Part shown: piece after piece, positions 48,797 to 62,500 of the stretch
Numbering within the stretch: position 1 is the stretch's first letter
Layout: every line of letters begins with the position of its first letter
DNA from: Leptospira adleri
Lineage (GTDB): Bacteria; Spirochaetota; Leptospiria; Leptospirales; Leptospiraceae
Direction of reading: 5' to 3'
Assembly: GCF_002811985.1 (NCBI RefSeq)
Contig: NZ_NPDU01000013.1
Span: forward strand, 1 to 62,500
DNA length: 62,500 nt
Made by a program: the position numbers and the translations under genes
The notes under the pieces: generated by a model
Told to the model about the DNA's origin: nothing
The model's input: the letters and a program-made list of their open reading frames with translations, nothing else
Databases searched by the model: none

Positions 48797-49831
48797 TCAT
48801 GATCGAAGATCGGAGAGAGGGGATTTCAGAGACGCCTCTAACGTGTTGACTACGAGCGCGTATCCGCTCGCGTCCTTCTGAACTCCGGAAAACATTTCGT
48901 AGAGATGATCGTAAGCGCCTCCGGTGAGAACCGGATCGGGAGAACCCTGAAGATAACCTTGAAAGACAAATCCTGTATAATAATTCAAATCTCTCAAAAG
49001 GGAAAAGTCGATACAAAGATCGATCTTCCTTTTTTTGGAATCCCAGGCTTTCAAAAGCCAGGAAGTTTCTTCCAAAACGATCCCGAGACTTCTTTTGAGA
49101 TTTTCGGAAAGAGAATCCAGATTCAAAGAATTCTTCAAAGAATCCAAACTGAAGTTGAGAACGAGTGCGTTCAACAAACGGATGAGATGCGAACGATCCT
49201 TCTTTTCCCCGAAAATTCTTTCGATCTCGTTTACGTTTTTCTGATATAACAAAGTGGAAAGAATTTCGATCTCATTCTGGGTAAGAGAATATTCCTGAAC
49301 GATGGAGTGAAAGAGGTTTACGTTTCCGAGCACCAGGGTCAGTTCGTTTTCCAAGGGAAGAAGAGAAACGATCTCGTCCAATTCTTCCAAGATGCGAAGC
49401 GTGTTTTCCTTACCCGAAGCGCCGATCGATTCCGCGCCGATCTGCAGAACTTCTTTTCGCGATACGCTCCCTTTGGCGGTTTCACGAAAAATTCTTCCCA
49501 CGTAAAAGATATTCTGGTTTTCCTTCTGGTGCGAGAACCCCGCCATCCCTTTTACCGCTTGCACCGTTAAATCGATGCTCGGCGAAATTTCATTTCCGGA
49601 AAGATCTCGGATGCGAAAGAGAGAAGAAGAATCGGGAGCCGAGACCGTCTGAAGAAAGGTCGAGCTGTAATCAAATGCGGGTAAGAATACTTCGGAATAG
49701 CCTTTTTTTTTAAGAACTCCCGAGACGGTCTCGAGTAAGATGCGTCTGTCTTTGCTGTCTTCTGGACCAAGGAAGTGAAACCCGTCGGGGATCCATTTTT
49801 TCTGGCTGGGTTCTGGGAGTTTTTGATTCAT
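48797..49831 (-). CDS. hisZ: ATP phosphoribosyltransferase regulatory subunit HisZ
   Basis: 344-residue catalytically inactive relative of histidyl-tRNA synthetase that activates the short form of HisG in histidine synthesis. Class II synthetase motif 2-like FYVGRIFRETAKGSVSRKEVLQIGAESIG and the N-terminal PDGFHFLGPEDSKDRRILLETVSGVLKKKGYSEVFLPAFDY are HisZ/HisS-like. The protein ends at about 340 residues without an anticodon-binding domain, and the HisA motifs (YYTGFVFQGYL, GGAYDHLYEMFSG) are degenerate, which argues for HisZ over HisS. Genes hisZ and purA form a probable operon. Confidence 0.9.
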   Translation of the reverse strand: MNQKLPEPSQKKWIPDGFHFLGPEDSKDRRILLETVSGVLKKKGYSEVFLPAFDYSSTFLQTVSAPDSSSLFRIRDLSGNEISPSIDLTVQAVKGMAGFSHQKENQNIFYVGRIFRETAKGSVSRKEVLQIGAESIGASGKENTLRILEELDEIVSLLPLENELTLVLGNVNLFHSIVQEYSLTQNEIEILSTLLYQKNVNEIERIFGEKKDRSHLIRLLNALVLNFSLDSLKNSLNLDSLSENLKRSLGIVLEETSWLLKAWDSKKRKIDLCIDFSLLRDLNYYTGFVFQGYLQGSPDPVLTGGAYDHLYEMFSGVQKDASGYALVVNTLEASLKSPLSDLRS

Positions 49832-49851
49832 TTTTTGGAAGACTTCAGTTC

Positions 49852-49917
<66 letters not shown>

Positions 49918-49926
49918 CATTCCAAA

Positions 49927-49943
49927 CGGATGATTATCATCCG
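49927..49943. promoter_or_regulatory. Palindrome CGGATGATTATCATCCG in a divergent promoter region
   Basis: Perfect 8-1-8 dyad lying about 95 bases upstream of hisZ and 260 bases upstream of the acyltransferase fusion. The central ATGATTATCAT matches the middle of Fur-type boxes, but the GC ends do not, so it may serve another regulator or only a hairpin. The rest of the gap (49832-50204) shows nothing else beyond the AGGAG binding site of the next gene. Confidence 0.4.
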
Positions 49944-50204
49944 ATTCAGCGGATTCTCTCCATCTTACGATTTCCATCGGCGATTTGGGCAAGTCCTTCT
50001 AAAAGGCCTTTCTCGGTTATAATCCGGGATCAGCAAGAATCCGATTCCGACTCGGAAATTTCTTTTTCGTTCGGAGTTAACCGAAAGCGACTTTAGACCC
50101 CGATTCTCTTTCAAAGATCATATCGGAATGCGAACCGCCGGACTTCCCACGGGAACACACCGGATAAAAAACGAATTTATATCGAAAGACCAGGAGTAAG
50201 ATTG

Positions 50205-52214
<2,010 letters not shown>

Positions 52215-52282
52215 GAATACGGCCTAAGCTCCAAAAATAATAGGAGTTTAGGTTCCGTCTTTGATCTTGAGAATAAGAACAT

Positions 52283-52753
52283 TTGTTAAGAATCGTCTCC
52301 GCTTTTATTTTGATTTTGGTTTTGATTCTTCTTTGTCCTTACTGTGCTCAGATCCCAAACCCCGTTTTTGACCAAGTATCCCCCTCTTCCGAGGGCAAAC
52401 CAAATCCATTCAGATATCCGAATATTTCTCTCCTTTCAAAATCCCTTCGAGAAATCACGAAGAATAAGAAAAAACTCACCCAAGTTTTTTATGTTTCCGA
52501 AATCTTCGATTCTCATTTTTATCTTTACTGGGAAAATCAGAAAACGATCCACATTCTTCAGCCTATCGAAAACGAATCCGAAACTAATTATACGGATTCG
52601 ATCCGGTTTCCTACGGGAAGTTCTCGTATCGAAATCAACGAAAACGTGGTTCCTAGTTTGGAAGAAGTCGGATCTAGTACTTTCCTAATCCACAGAAATT
52701 TTCTGAATTCCATTCTTGAAAAATGCAGGAAAGGAATTTTGATTCGTATCTGA
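52283..52753 (+). CDS. Hypothetical lipoprotein
   Basis: 156 residues, unrecognised. The N-terminus (RIVSAFILILVLILLCPYCAQ) is a signal peptide with two candidate lipobox cysteines (LILLC and CPYC). The mature part is polar and may form a small beta domain (KLTQVFYVSEIFDSHFYLYWENQKTIHILQPI). The reported start is TTG with only a weak GAGAA upstream. It lies 68 bases after the fusion gene and may share its transcript. Confidence 0.6.
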   Translation: MLRIVSAFILILVLILLCPYCAQIPNPVFDQVSPSSEGKPNPFRYPNISLLSKSLREITKNKKKLTQVFYVSEIFDSHFYLYWENQKTIHILQPIENESETNYTDSIRFPTGSSRIEINENVVPSLEEVGSSTFLIHRNFLNSILEKCRKGILIRI

Positions 52754-53700
52754 CGAAGAAGAATTTCTATTCTCCTTTCACTCCTCTCTTTATCGGCAAT
52801 ACCGAACTTGCGCTATTTTAAATTGAATCCGGAAGGAATCGGGCCCTCGATAACGTAAGTCACACCTTATTCTTTCGAGGATTCCTTTTTCTCCAAGAGC
52901 AAATCGCTCCGCTTCGAAACACTGCGAAGAGGAAGAAGAATTGAAGGATTCGGAAAAAAATCCGAACCGATGCAGACTCAAAAGAGCGGATATTTCGGAA
53001 AACAATTCAATATTACTCTGAAAAAATTGATTTGCTCCTCTCCCTCAACGATTTTCACAATGGATAGATTCGAAACCTTGTATGTATTTCGAATCTGAGA
53101 TCGTTCAAAATCAAAATATCATTTCCCATTTCCATTGCCCCTTCTCCGGGTCGTCTTACGATCTCTATCTACGAAATCACCGAACACAATATAAAGTCGA
53201 TAATCCATAAATAACGGCTTTCAAAATGGAACAAACGTCGACTTGGAAGCCCTTTTAAATCGAATTATTCTTGAAACGATCAAAGTGTTCGATATTTCCG
53301 CGCGTCCGAAATACGATTCCAGTCACGGTTTGTAAAAGATGACATGCACAAAGGTAAATAACTATGGAAGGCGCCAACTCCGAGAGTTCGATTTGAAACG
53401 TTGCGGGAACTCCCCGAAAAAAATGATCCTTACTCGAACTTCCAAAAAATCGTTGTTAAACGATAAAATCTTTCGGCTTCTTATGTCCTTTAAAACACCG
53501 AAACAAAGGATTCTTCTTTAAAAAAAGAAATCCAAGGACGCTCCGCAATCATCCGAAACTCGATCCGAATCCGGACCGTTTCCCTAAAACTTGCTAAAAT
53601 CATAATAAAGAAGCGTTTAATAACTAACAAATATCTTCTTATAAGTAGATTCGACGAAAGGCTAAATCCGGGATAGATTTCTTCGCCTAAGAAGAATTTT
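52754..53700. other. Long non-coding gap
   Basis: About 950 bases without a supportable gene. Short ORFs (for example 53339-53521) have no ribosome binding site and unremarkable composition. It holds one GCGGGAACTC dyad at 53403-53412 and no clear terminator. The promoter of the downstream FG-GAP gene presumably lies in its last 150 bases, which are AT-rich. An sRNA or decayed gene cannot be excluded by eye. Confidence 0.4.
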
Positions 53701-55344
53701 ATGAAGCGCCGGCAAAAACAAAACTCTTCCCTTGTACAAAATCAAACAGGAAACTGCTCGGTTCGGATTCTTTTATTATGTGTTCTTTTCCCATTCTTCT
53801 TTCAATGCCAATACAAACCACAGGACGATTTTAATTTTTTAGCGTTAGTCGGAAGCGGCTTGAGTGTCGGATCTCCTTCGGAAGGAGGAATCGATTCTCC
53901 TCCGGTCACAAATCCTCCGACTGCTCCAGGAAGCGGGGATTGGCTGAACGAGGCCTATTTTAAGCCATCTTTCGTGATTGGAGATTCTTTTTATGGAAAT
54001 AGCGTCGCGGTTTCGGGCGATACGATCGTCGTCGGAGAATACCGTGAAAACAGCAATCAAGTCGGACTTACGAACGGCTCGGCTCCTGCCAGTTCCAACA
54101 TCAGCCTTTTCGCTTCCGGAGCAGCCTTTGTCTACCGTAAAGTTGCCGGAGCTTGGGTCCAGGAAGCGTATCTAAAAGCCTCAAATCCTTCTGCCAATGA
54201 CAACTTCGGCGCGAGTGTTTCGATCTCCGGAGATACAATTGTGGTAGGAGCTCCTACAAACGGCGGCTCAGGCTCCGCTTTCGTTTTTGTAAGAAATGGT
54301 TCGACCTGGTCCCAAGAAGCCTGGCTCAAGGCATCGAACTTCGGCGCGGGCGATCATTTCGGCTCTTCGGTGGATATAGACGGGGACGTAATCGTGGTCG
54401 GTGCGGAATGGGAAGACAGTTCCCAAAATACAGTTACGAACGGAAACACGGCAAGCGCGGATAACACCAGATCGGATTCCGGAGCGGCTTATATCTTTCG
54501 ACGGGCCGCGGGAGTTTGGTCCCAAGAAGCCTATCTCAAAACGCCGAACCCGGATAACAACGACTACTTCGGTTCGAACGTTTCGATATCGGGGGAAACG
54601 ATCGTAGTCGGGGCATACAAGGAAGACAGCCAAGCTGTGACGTCTAACGGTACTACGGCCAGCGCGGATAACTCCAAATCGGAATCGGGCGCCGCTTACG
54701 TTTTCCAAAGAACGGCCGGACAATGGAACCAGGAAGCGTTTTTAAAATCCTCCGACTTGGATTCGAACGATCAGTTCGGAAGATCCGTTTCCATTTCGGC
54801 GAACACGATCGTCATAGGAGCGGCGCTTGAAGACGGAGCTCAGGATTCCGTCATCAACGGAACCACCGCAAGTTCCTCCAATTTGTTGGGAGGTTCGGGC
54901 GCCGCCTACGTCTTTGAAAGAACGGGAACGAACTGGACGCAAGCCGCGTATCTCAAGGCGAAAAACGTTCAAGCGGGAGATCAATTCGGCGCGGCTGTCG
55001 CGATCGAAGGGGACATTATCGCGATAGGCGCAATCAACGAATCGAGCGGCTTATCCACGATCTCCTTCGGACCGTTAACGCTTTGGGACGAAAGGTGTTT
55101 CCAATCCGGCGCGGTATATATGTTTCAAAAATCTTCCGGACTTTGGGGAGAATACGCCTATTTCAAAGCCCCGAACGTGGGAAGCGGGGATTTATTCGGT
55201 TTCAGCGTAGCCTTGAACGGAACCAGAATCGTGGTTGGAGCCACTCAAGAAGCAAGCAATCAAACGACGATCACGAACGGACCGACCGCAAGCGCGGACG
55301 ATTCCATGTATCGAGCCGGAGCATCCTATGCGTTCCAAAGATAA
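53701..55344 (+). CDS. FG-GAP repeat lipoprotein, first of tandem pair
   Basis: 547 residues. The lipoprotein signal (RILLLCVLFPFFFQCQ) places the acylated Cys in FFFQC, after a basic N-terminus of about 22 residues. After a Pro/Ser-rich linker come about seven FG-GAP-type beta-propeller blades, each with the pattern F-G-x-S-V-x-I-x-G-D-x-I-V-V-G-A, then S-G-A-A-Y-x-F-x-R, then W-x-Q-E-A-Y-L-K. Asp-rich loops such as DIDGDVIVVGAEWEDSSQ could bind Ca2+. A seven-bladed propeller on the cell surface is the likely form. The next gene starts within its last codons. Confidence 0.88.
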   Translation: MKRRQKQNSSLVQNQTGNCSVRILLLCVLFPFFFQCQYKPQDDFNFLALVGSGLSVGSPSEGGIDSPPVTNPPTAPGSGDWLNEAYFKPSFVIGDSFYGNSVAVSGDTIVVGEYRENSNQVGLTNGSAPASSNISLFASGAAFVYRKVAGAWVQEAYLKASNPSANDNFGASVSISGDTIVVGAPTNGGSGSAFVFVRNGSTWSQEAWLKASNFGAGDHFGSSVDIDGDVIVVGAEWEDSSQNTVTNGNTASADNTRSDSGAAYIFRRAAGVWSQEAYLKTPNPDNNDYFGSNVSISGETIVVGAYKEDSQAVTSNGTTASADNSKSESGAAYVFQRTAGQWNQEAFLKSSDLDSNDQFGRSVSISANTIVIGAALEDGAQDSVINGTTASSSNLLGGSGAAYVFERTGTNWTQAAYLKAKNVQAGDQFGAAVAIEGDIIAIGAINESSGLSTISFGPLTLWDERCFQSGAVYMFQKSSGLWGEYAYFKAPNVGSGDLFGFSVALNGTRIVVGATQEASNQTTITNGPTASADDSMYRAGASYAFQR

Positions 55345-57223
55345 AACGTTCGACTCTTCACGTTCAAATATGAAAGATCGGAATGTCATTTCCCTTCGAA
55401 ATTTCAGCGCAAAATCTCTTTTTTCAAATTGGTTTAGAATATTATTTTATTCTTTAATACTTTTGATCTTCTTTTCAAGTTTTTCCGCTTGTCTACAAGG
55501 CAGTTTTGGATCTCCGGCTTATCTCAATTTATTCTCCTTCAAAGAAGGGCCGCTTTCCGATCTGCGTTATCCCGTTTCTTCTTATCAATATACCACTCAC
55601 ACAAGAATTCCGACGTTTCGCCCTTCCTTACAAGGGACCGCGACCGAATTCTCCATAACTCCCGAATTACCGAGCGGTATCGCCTTGGATACGACGACGG
55701 GAGCTCTTTCGGGAATCCCGAAAGTCCGCATTCCTTCCACCGAATATACGATCACCGCGAAGAACGAGAGCGGATCTACTTCGACTAAGTTCACCTTGTC
55801 GCCCACACTTTTTCTCTGGAACGAGGGTTCTTATCTGAAAGCGTCCAATTCCGATAGGTCGGATTCTTTAGGTTGGGCCGTAGCCTTGGACGGAGATACT
55901 CTCGTAGTCGGGGCATATCTGGAGAGCAGTTCTCAAACCACGGTCACCAACGGAAACACTGCGAGTGCGGACAATTCCGCCGACGGATCGGGAGCCGCTT
56001 ACGTTTATAGAAGAAACGGAGTGGGCTGGGTTCAGGAGGCCTATCTAAAGGCGCCTAACGCGGAAGCCTGGGATTCTTTCGGATATAGTGTGGCGATCCA
56101 AGGAGACACGATCGTAATCGGTGCGATCGGAGAAGGCAGCAGTCAAACTACGATCACAAACGGAAACACCGCGAGCGCGGACAATTCCGCTCCTTTCTCC
56201 GGTGCGGTTTACGTTTACAAAAGAACCGGAAACAACTGGGACCAGGAAGCCTACATAAAGGCGTCTAACGCGGAAGCCGGGGATTCTTTCGGATACAGCG
56301 TAGCAATCCAAGGCGATACGATTGCGGTCGGCGCCTATGCGGAAGCGAGTAATCAGACCACCATCACAAACGGAAACACTTCGAGCGCAGACAATTCGAA
56401 CGGGAACTCCGGAGCGGTCTATGTTTACAAAAGAACCGGAAACAACTGGGATCAGGAAGCCTTTATCAAAGCGGTCAACGGCGAGGCTGGAGATTTATTC
56501 GGTTACAGCATTTCCTTGTCCGGAAATACGTTGGTAGTAGGCGCGCCTTCGGAAAGCAGCAATCAAACCACGATCACAAACGGAAACACCGCGAGCGCGG
56601 ACAATTCGAACGGGAACTCGGGAGCTGCGTATGTATATGTTCGAACGGGAAGCGCCTGGGCTCAAGAGGCGTATCTAAAGGCGGCAAGCGTTCCTCCGAC
56701 CCCGGGCCAACAATTAGGAATCACAGTATCGATCTATGGAGATACGATCGCGGCGAGCGCGACCCAATCGAACGAAGGCGCGGTCCACGTATTCGTTCGC
56801 AACGCGGGCGCTTGGACCAGAGAAGCGGAAATTAGAGCCGCCAATCCGGGAGTCGTGAATTATTTCGGATTCAGTCTTTCGATTTACGGGGATACGATCG
56901 CAGTAGGAACGTATTGGGAAGACGGGAACGAAAACCGCGTACTCAACGGAACTACCGCATCGATGGACAATTCCCTTCCCGGTTCGGGCGCGGTCTATGT
57001 CTATCAAAGAACCGGAACTACTTGGGCTCAACAATCCTACATAAAAGCCAAAAACGTCCAGTCCAACGATTGGTTCGGATACAGTGTCGCAATTTCGGAT
57101 GACACGGTAATAGCCGGCGCGCCTCAGGAAGACGGCGGCCAAACCGCAAACACGGACGGTCCGCTTCAGAGCTGGAACGAACTAAAACCGGATTCCGGGG
57201 CGATTTACGTCTACAATAGATAG
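55328..57223 (+). CDS. FG-GAP repeat lipoprotein with Ig-like domain, second of tandem pair
   Basis: 631 residues from ATG 55328, which has GGAG six bases upstream and overlaps the preceding gene by 17 bases; ATG 55370 is an alternative. The signal ends FFSSFSAC (lipobox). A putative Ig domain of the He_PIG type follows (TEFSITPELPSGIALDTTTGALSGIPK). Then come seven or so FG-GAP blades nearly identical in parts (TITNGNTASADNS appears in several blades, and long stretches are also near-identical in DNA). Overlap and homology with the first gene indicate tandem duplication and co-translation. Extracellular binding is likely; the ligand is unknown. Confidence 0.88.
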   Translation: MRSKDKTFDSSRSNMKDRNVISLRNFSAKSLFSNWFRILFYSLILLIFFSSFSACLQGSFGSPAYLNLFSFKEGPLSDLRYPVSSYQYTTHTRIPTFRPSLQGTATEFSITPELPSGIALDTTTGALSGIPKVRIPSTEYTITAKNESGSTSTKFTLSPTLFLWNEGSYLKASNSDRSDSLGWAVALDGDTLVVGAYLESSSQTTVTNGNTASADNSADGSGAAYVYRRNGVGWVQEAYLKAPNAEAWDSFGYSVAIQGDTIVIGAIGEGSSQTTITNGNTASADNSAPFSGAVYVYKRTGNNWDQEAYIKASNAEAGDSFGYSVAIQGDTIAVGAYAEASNQTTITNGNTSSADNSNGNSGAVYVYKRTGNNWDQEAFIKAVNGEAGDLFGYSISLSGNTLVVGAPSESSNQTTITNGNTASADNSNGNSGAAYVYVRTGSAWAQEAYLKAASVPPTPGQQLGITVSIYGDTIAASATQSNEGAVHVFVRNAGAWTREAEIRAANPGVVNYFGFSLSIYGDTIAVGTYWEDGNENRVLNGTTASMDNSLPGSGAVYVYQRTGTTWAQQSYIKAKNVQSNDWFGYSVAISDDTVIAGAPQEDGGQTANTDGPLQSWNELKPDSGAIYVYNR

Positions 57224-57234
57224 GGATAGAACAA

Positions 57235-57262
57235 AAGAATATTCAATTTTTAGAATATTCTT
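57235..57262. terminator. Bidirectional hairpin between convergent genes
   Basis: Arms AAGAATATTC (57235-57244) and GAATATTCTT (57253-57262) with an 8-base loop. They sit between the stop codons of the FG-GAP and LamG-like genes, with T-rich sequence on both sides. AT-only stems make it a weak terminator. Confidence 0.5.
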
Positions 57263-57267
57263 AAATT

Positions 57268-58425
57268 TTAATTACATACGTGAGGAACGGAAATCGCGTA
57301 TTTAAAACTCAGATAGCATTCAGTTTTAATACGGTCGGCCGCGCTCAAGCCTTGGTTGTAAATCAAACCTTCGGAGACCCTCCCGTCAAGACCGGCCCCT
57401 CCGGCATACACGCCCAAATACGTTAAATTATTACCTGCCGCATTGTATACGTTCGTCGTGTTTTTCTGCAGACTGCCGTTCAAATAAAAAGTGGTTCCGG
57501 TGCCGGAGAACTGCATCGTAAGAACATGAGCCGCATTGGTAGAATAGGCGTTACTTTTAAAATCACTGGGGCCGCTGTTCACTTCCAAGGCGCCATTGTA
57601 GAATTTTAAATACAACGTAACTCCTCCGCCGGAAAGATGAATGATTCCTTCCGTCGCCACCGAAAGCGCGTTTTGTTCGATCACAAAGAGCATCGTGTAG
57701 GAACTCCCCGTAATCGGAACGCCCGAACCTGAAAAGAAGCGGCCTTCCCCGTTGCTCATTTGAACGAATGGCCTTTGATTGCGGAAATTCGGAAGCCAAT
57801 AGGGTTCCTGGTTCGCGTAATAACGGGTAAACACGTTCGAACTCGCTTGATCTTGCCAAGTTGTGATTTTATTCGCCGTGTCTTTTGCAATTCCCGCTTC
57901 CGCATTCAACCAAAGCACCAAACTGGAAACGTCCGTAGGAAGATAATACGTAGTCGCTTGCATAATCTTTGAATAAGACTTTGTTCCATCCGATTGAATG
58001 ACTTCCAAAAGATAATAGTGAGTTTCTCCCCCGCCTAAACCGGAATGAGCAAAGCTGCTTCCGGTAATACCGGTCGAAGAGCCGGTTATTTCCTGGGATC
58101 CAACGGTGACAGAAGAAGTTGTAGAAGAATAAATTTTGTAAGTCGCGCCTGTCGCCGTGGAAGACCAGCTGAGATTTACGGAATGAATATTTGCTGTCGC
58201 CTGAAATGTGGAAGTAGGACTGTTTGCTGCGGCCGCGCCGGCTATCGCATTGGGAACCGCTATTTGAAGTAAAAGACCTGCGGGGTTGCTGGCATCCAAA
58301 CTAAACTTCTTCGCTTCCATACAAGCGGCGGGAAAGGATAAAAGAAGAATCAAAAGAGAACGTTTGTAGATTCTCCGAAAAATGGCCTCGTCGTAATTAT
58401 TATCTTTGAAAAACAAATTCATCAT
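57268..58425 (-). CDS. Lipoprotein with fibronectin-III-like and LamG-like domains
   Basis: About 385 residues. The signal ends in LLSFPAAC, a lipobox. A fibronectin type III-like stretch follows (about residues 75-165, HSVNLSWSSTATGATYKIYSSTT...THYYLLEVIQ), then a concanavalin/LamG-like domain beginning VSSLVLWLNAEAGIAKDTANKITTWQDQASS and ending YLGVYAGGAGLDGRVSEGLIYNQGLSAADRIKTECYLSFKY, the standard Laminin_G_3 layout. It is probably a surface carbohydrate- or matrix-binding lipoprotein. The start is ATG 58425 or 58422; the open frame begins at TTG 58434. A GTAGGAACTC dyad occurs in frame at 57697. Confidence 0.85.
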   Translation of the reverse strand: MMNLFFKDNNYDEAIFRRIYKRSLLILLLSFPAACMEAKKFSLDASNPAGLLLQIAVPNAIAGAAAANSPTSTFQATANIHSVNLSWSSTATGATYKIYSSTTSSVTVGSQEITGSSTGITGSSFAHSGLGGGETHYYLLEVIQSDGTKSYSKIMQATTYYLPTDVSSLVLWLNAEAGIAKDTANKITTWQDQASSNVFTRYYANQEPYWLPNFRNQRPFVQMSNGEGRFFSGSGVPITGSSYTMLFVIEQNALSVATEGIIHLSGGGVTLYLKFYNGALEVNSGPSDFKSNAYSTNAAHVLTMQFSGTGTTFYLNGSLQKNTTNVYNAAGNNLTYLGVYAGGAGLDGRVSEGLIYNQGLSAADRIKTECYLSFKYAISVPHVCN

Positions 58426-58763
58426 TCTATGCAAACCGACCCTAATCGATTTTCTTTTCTGAGTGAGGCTTACCTACCAAAATCAACAAACAATTTTCAA
58501 CCTTTTTGAGTGTTTTTTATAGTATAGGACGTTCTTTCTCATGAGAATAGAACTGATTTAGAATCAGGTCTTTTTAAAAAGATTCTTAGATAATACCTTC
58601 AAAAAAACAAGCCTGTTCTCTGAAAAAAGTAGGATGTACCACTTTTAAAATTGGAAGGACAAATCTCAGACAAGAAAAAAAGAGAGAAAGACATAAAAAA
58701 ACCCGGTAAAACCGGGTTTTTCAAAAAGCAGAAAGGCTTTTTCTATCGAAATTCAGATAGGAA
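58426..58763. other. Non-coding gap with terminator
   Basis: It holds the rplQ-operon terminator (58697-58721) and a degenerate dyad (GTAGGATGTACCAC near 58630). No gene is seen. Confidence 0.5.
58697..58721 (-). terminator. Rho-independent terminator of the ribosomal operon
   Basis: Stem AAAACCCGGT / ACCGGGTTTT around AAA. Read on the minus strand, the transcript ends in a run of U (TTTTTTTATG in DNA). It lies about 45 bases after the rplQ stop. Confidence 0.85.
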
Positions 58764-59306
<543 letters not shown>

Positions 59307-59307
59307 T

Positions 59308-61733
<2,426 letters not shown>

Positions 61734-61737
61734 ATTT

Positions 61738-61852
<115 letters not shown>

Positions 61853-61860
61853 AACAATTC

Positions 61861-62080
<220 letters not shown>

Positions 62081-62082
62081 GA

Positions 62083-62500
<418 letters not shown>

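Overview
The window is chromosomal DNA of a Leptospira species (Spirochaetota). The evidence is the many spirochaetal lipoprotein signal peptides with relaxed lipoboxes, two adjacent lipoproteins of the Leptospira-only LIC_10705 (TIGR04452) type, FG-GAP and DUF1566 lipoproteins, a SthK-like cyclic-nucleotide-gated channel, a hisZ-purA pair, and frequent TTG/GTG starts. The species cannot be fixed from the sequence alone; a member of the pathogenic clade is the likeliest reading. Most of the window is core genome. I see no phage, integrase, transposase, CRISPR array or rRNA.

Layout. 1-3.2 kb: cell-envelope genes (3' part of a class A penicillin-binding protein, bactofilin, LysM/M23 endopeptidase). 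3.7-11.5 kb: alpha/beta-hydrolase lipoprotein, response-regulator/PAS/histidine-kinase hybrid, a Fur-like box beside a small ORF and a dienoyl-CoA isomerase-like crotonase, a 59-residue protein, a TPR protein, a putative HExxH metalloprotease and a DUF2167 membrane protein. 12.1-17.8 kb (minus): methyltransferase, DEAD-box helicase, cell-wall amidase and two membrane or secreted proteins in one tightly packed operon. 17.9-22.6 kb: RidA, membrane protein, two lipoproteins and others. 22.8-27.4 kb (minus): a suf Fe-S assembly operon (sufC-sufD-Rieske ferredoxin-sufS-sufU, then sufT) with no sufB. 28.1-32.2 kb: EAL protein, an unknown protein, the channel. 32.8-37.7 kb (minus): ccmA-ccmB-ccmC, a response-regulator/PP2C phosphatase and purC-purS-purQ, almost all overlapping, ending in a 36-nt perfect palindrome. 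37.7-47 kb: TPR and ABC genes, DUF1566 lipoproteins, HMG-CoA lyase, a TIGR02757 protein, paired LIC_10705 lipoproteins. 47.2-52.8 kb: tRNA-Glu, tRNA-Lys, purA, hisZ, and a natural fusion of glycerol-3-phosphate acyltransferase with glycerol-3-phosphate dehydrogenase. 53.7-58.4 kb: two FG-GAP beta-propeller lipoproteins and a LamG-like lipoprotein. 58.7-62.5 kb (minus): the end of the ribosomal-protein cluster, adk-infA-rpmJ-rpsM-rpsK-rpsD-rpoA-rplQ, closed by a rho-independent terminator.

The most unusual signal is not a gene. A short dyad with invariant centre GGAGTTCC recurs across the window. The exact 10-mer GTAGGAACTC (either strand) occurs 21 times by my reading, where about 0.1 would be expected by chance, and there are about 15 close relatives (GTGGGAACTC, GCGGGAACTC). 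The arms vary but usually stay complementary (GTAGGA/TCCTAC, GCGGGA/TCCCGC, GTCGGA/TCCGAC). The sites cluster in non-coding gaps but also lie inside genes in several reading frames, and three pairs share a fixed spacing of about 70 nt. A separate element of about 84 bp with a terminal hairpin is present in two full copies and one partial copy.
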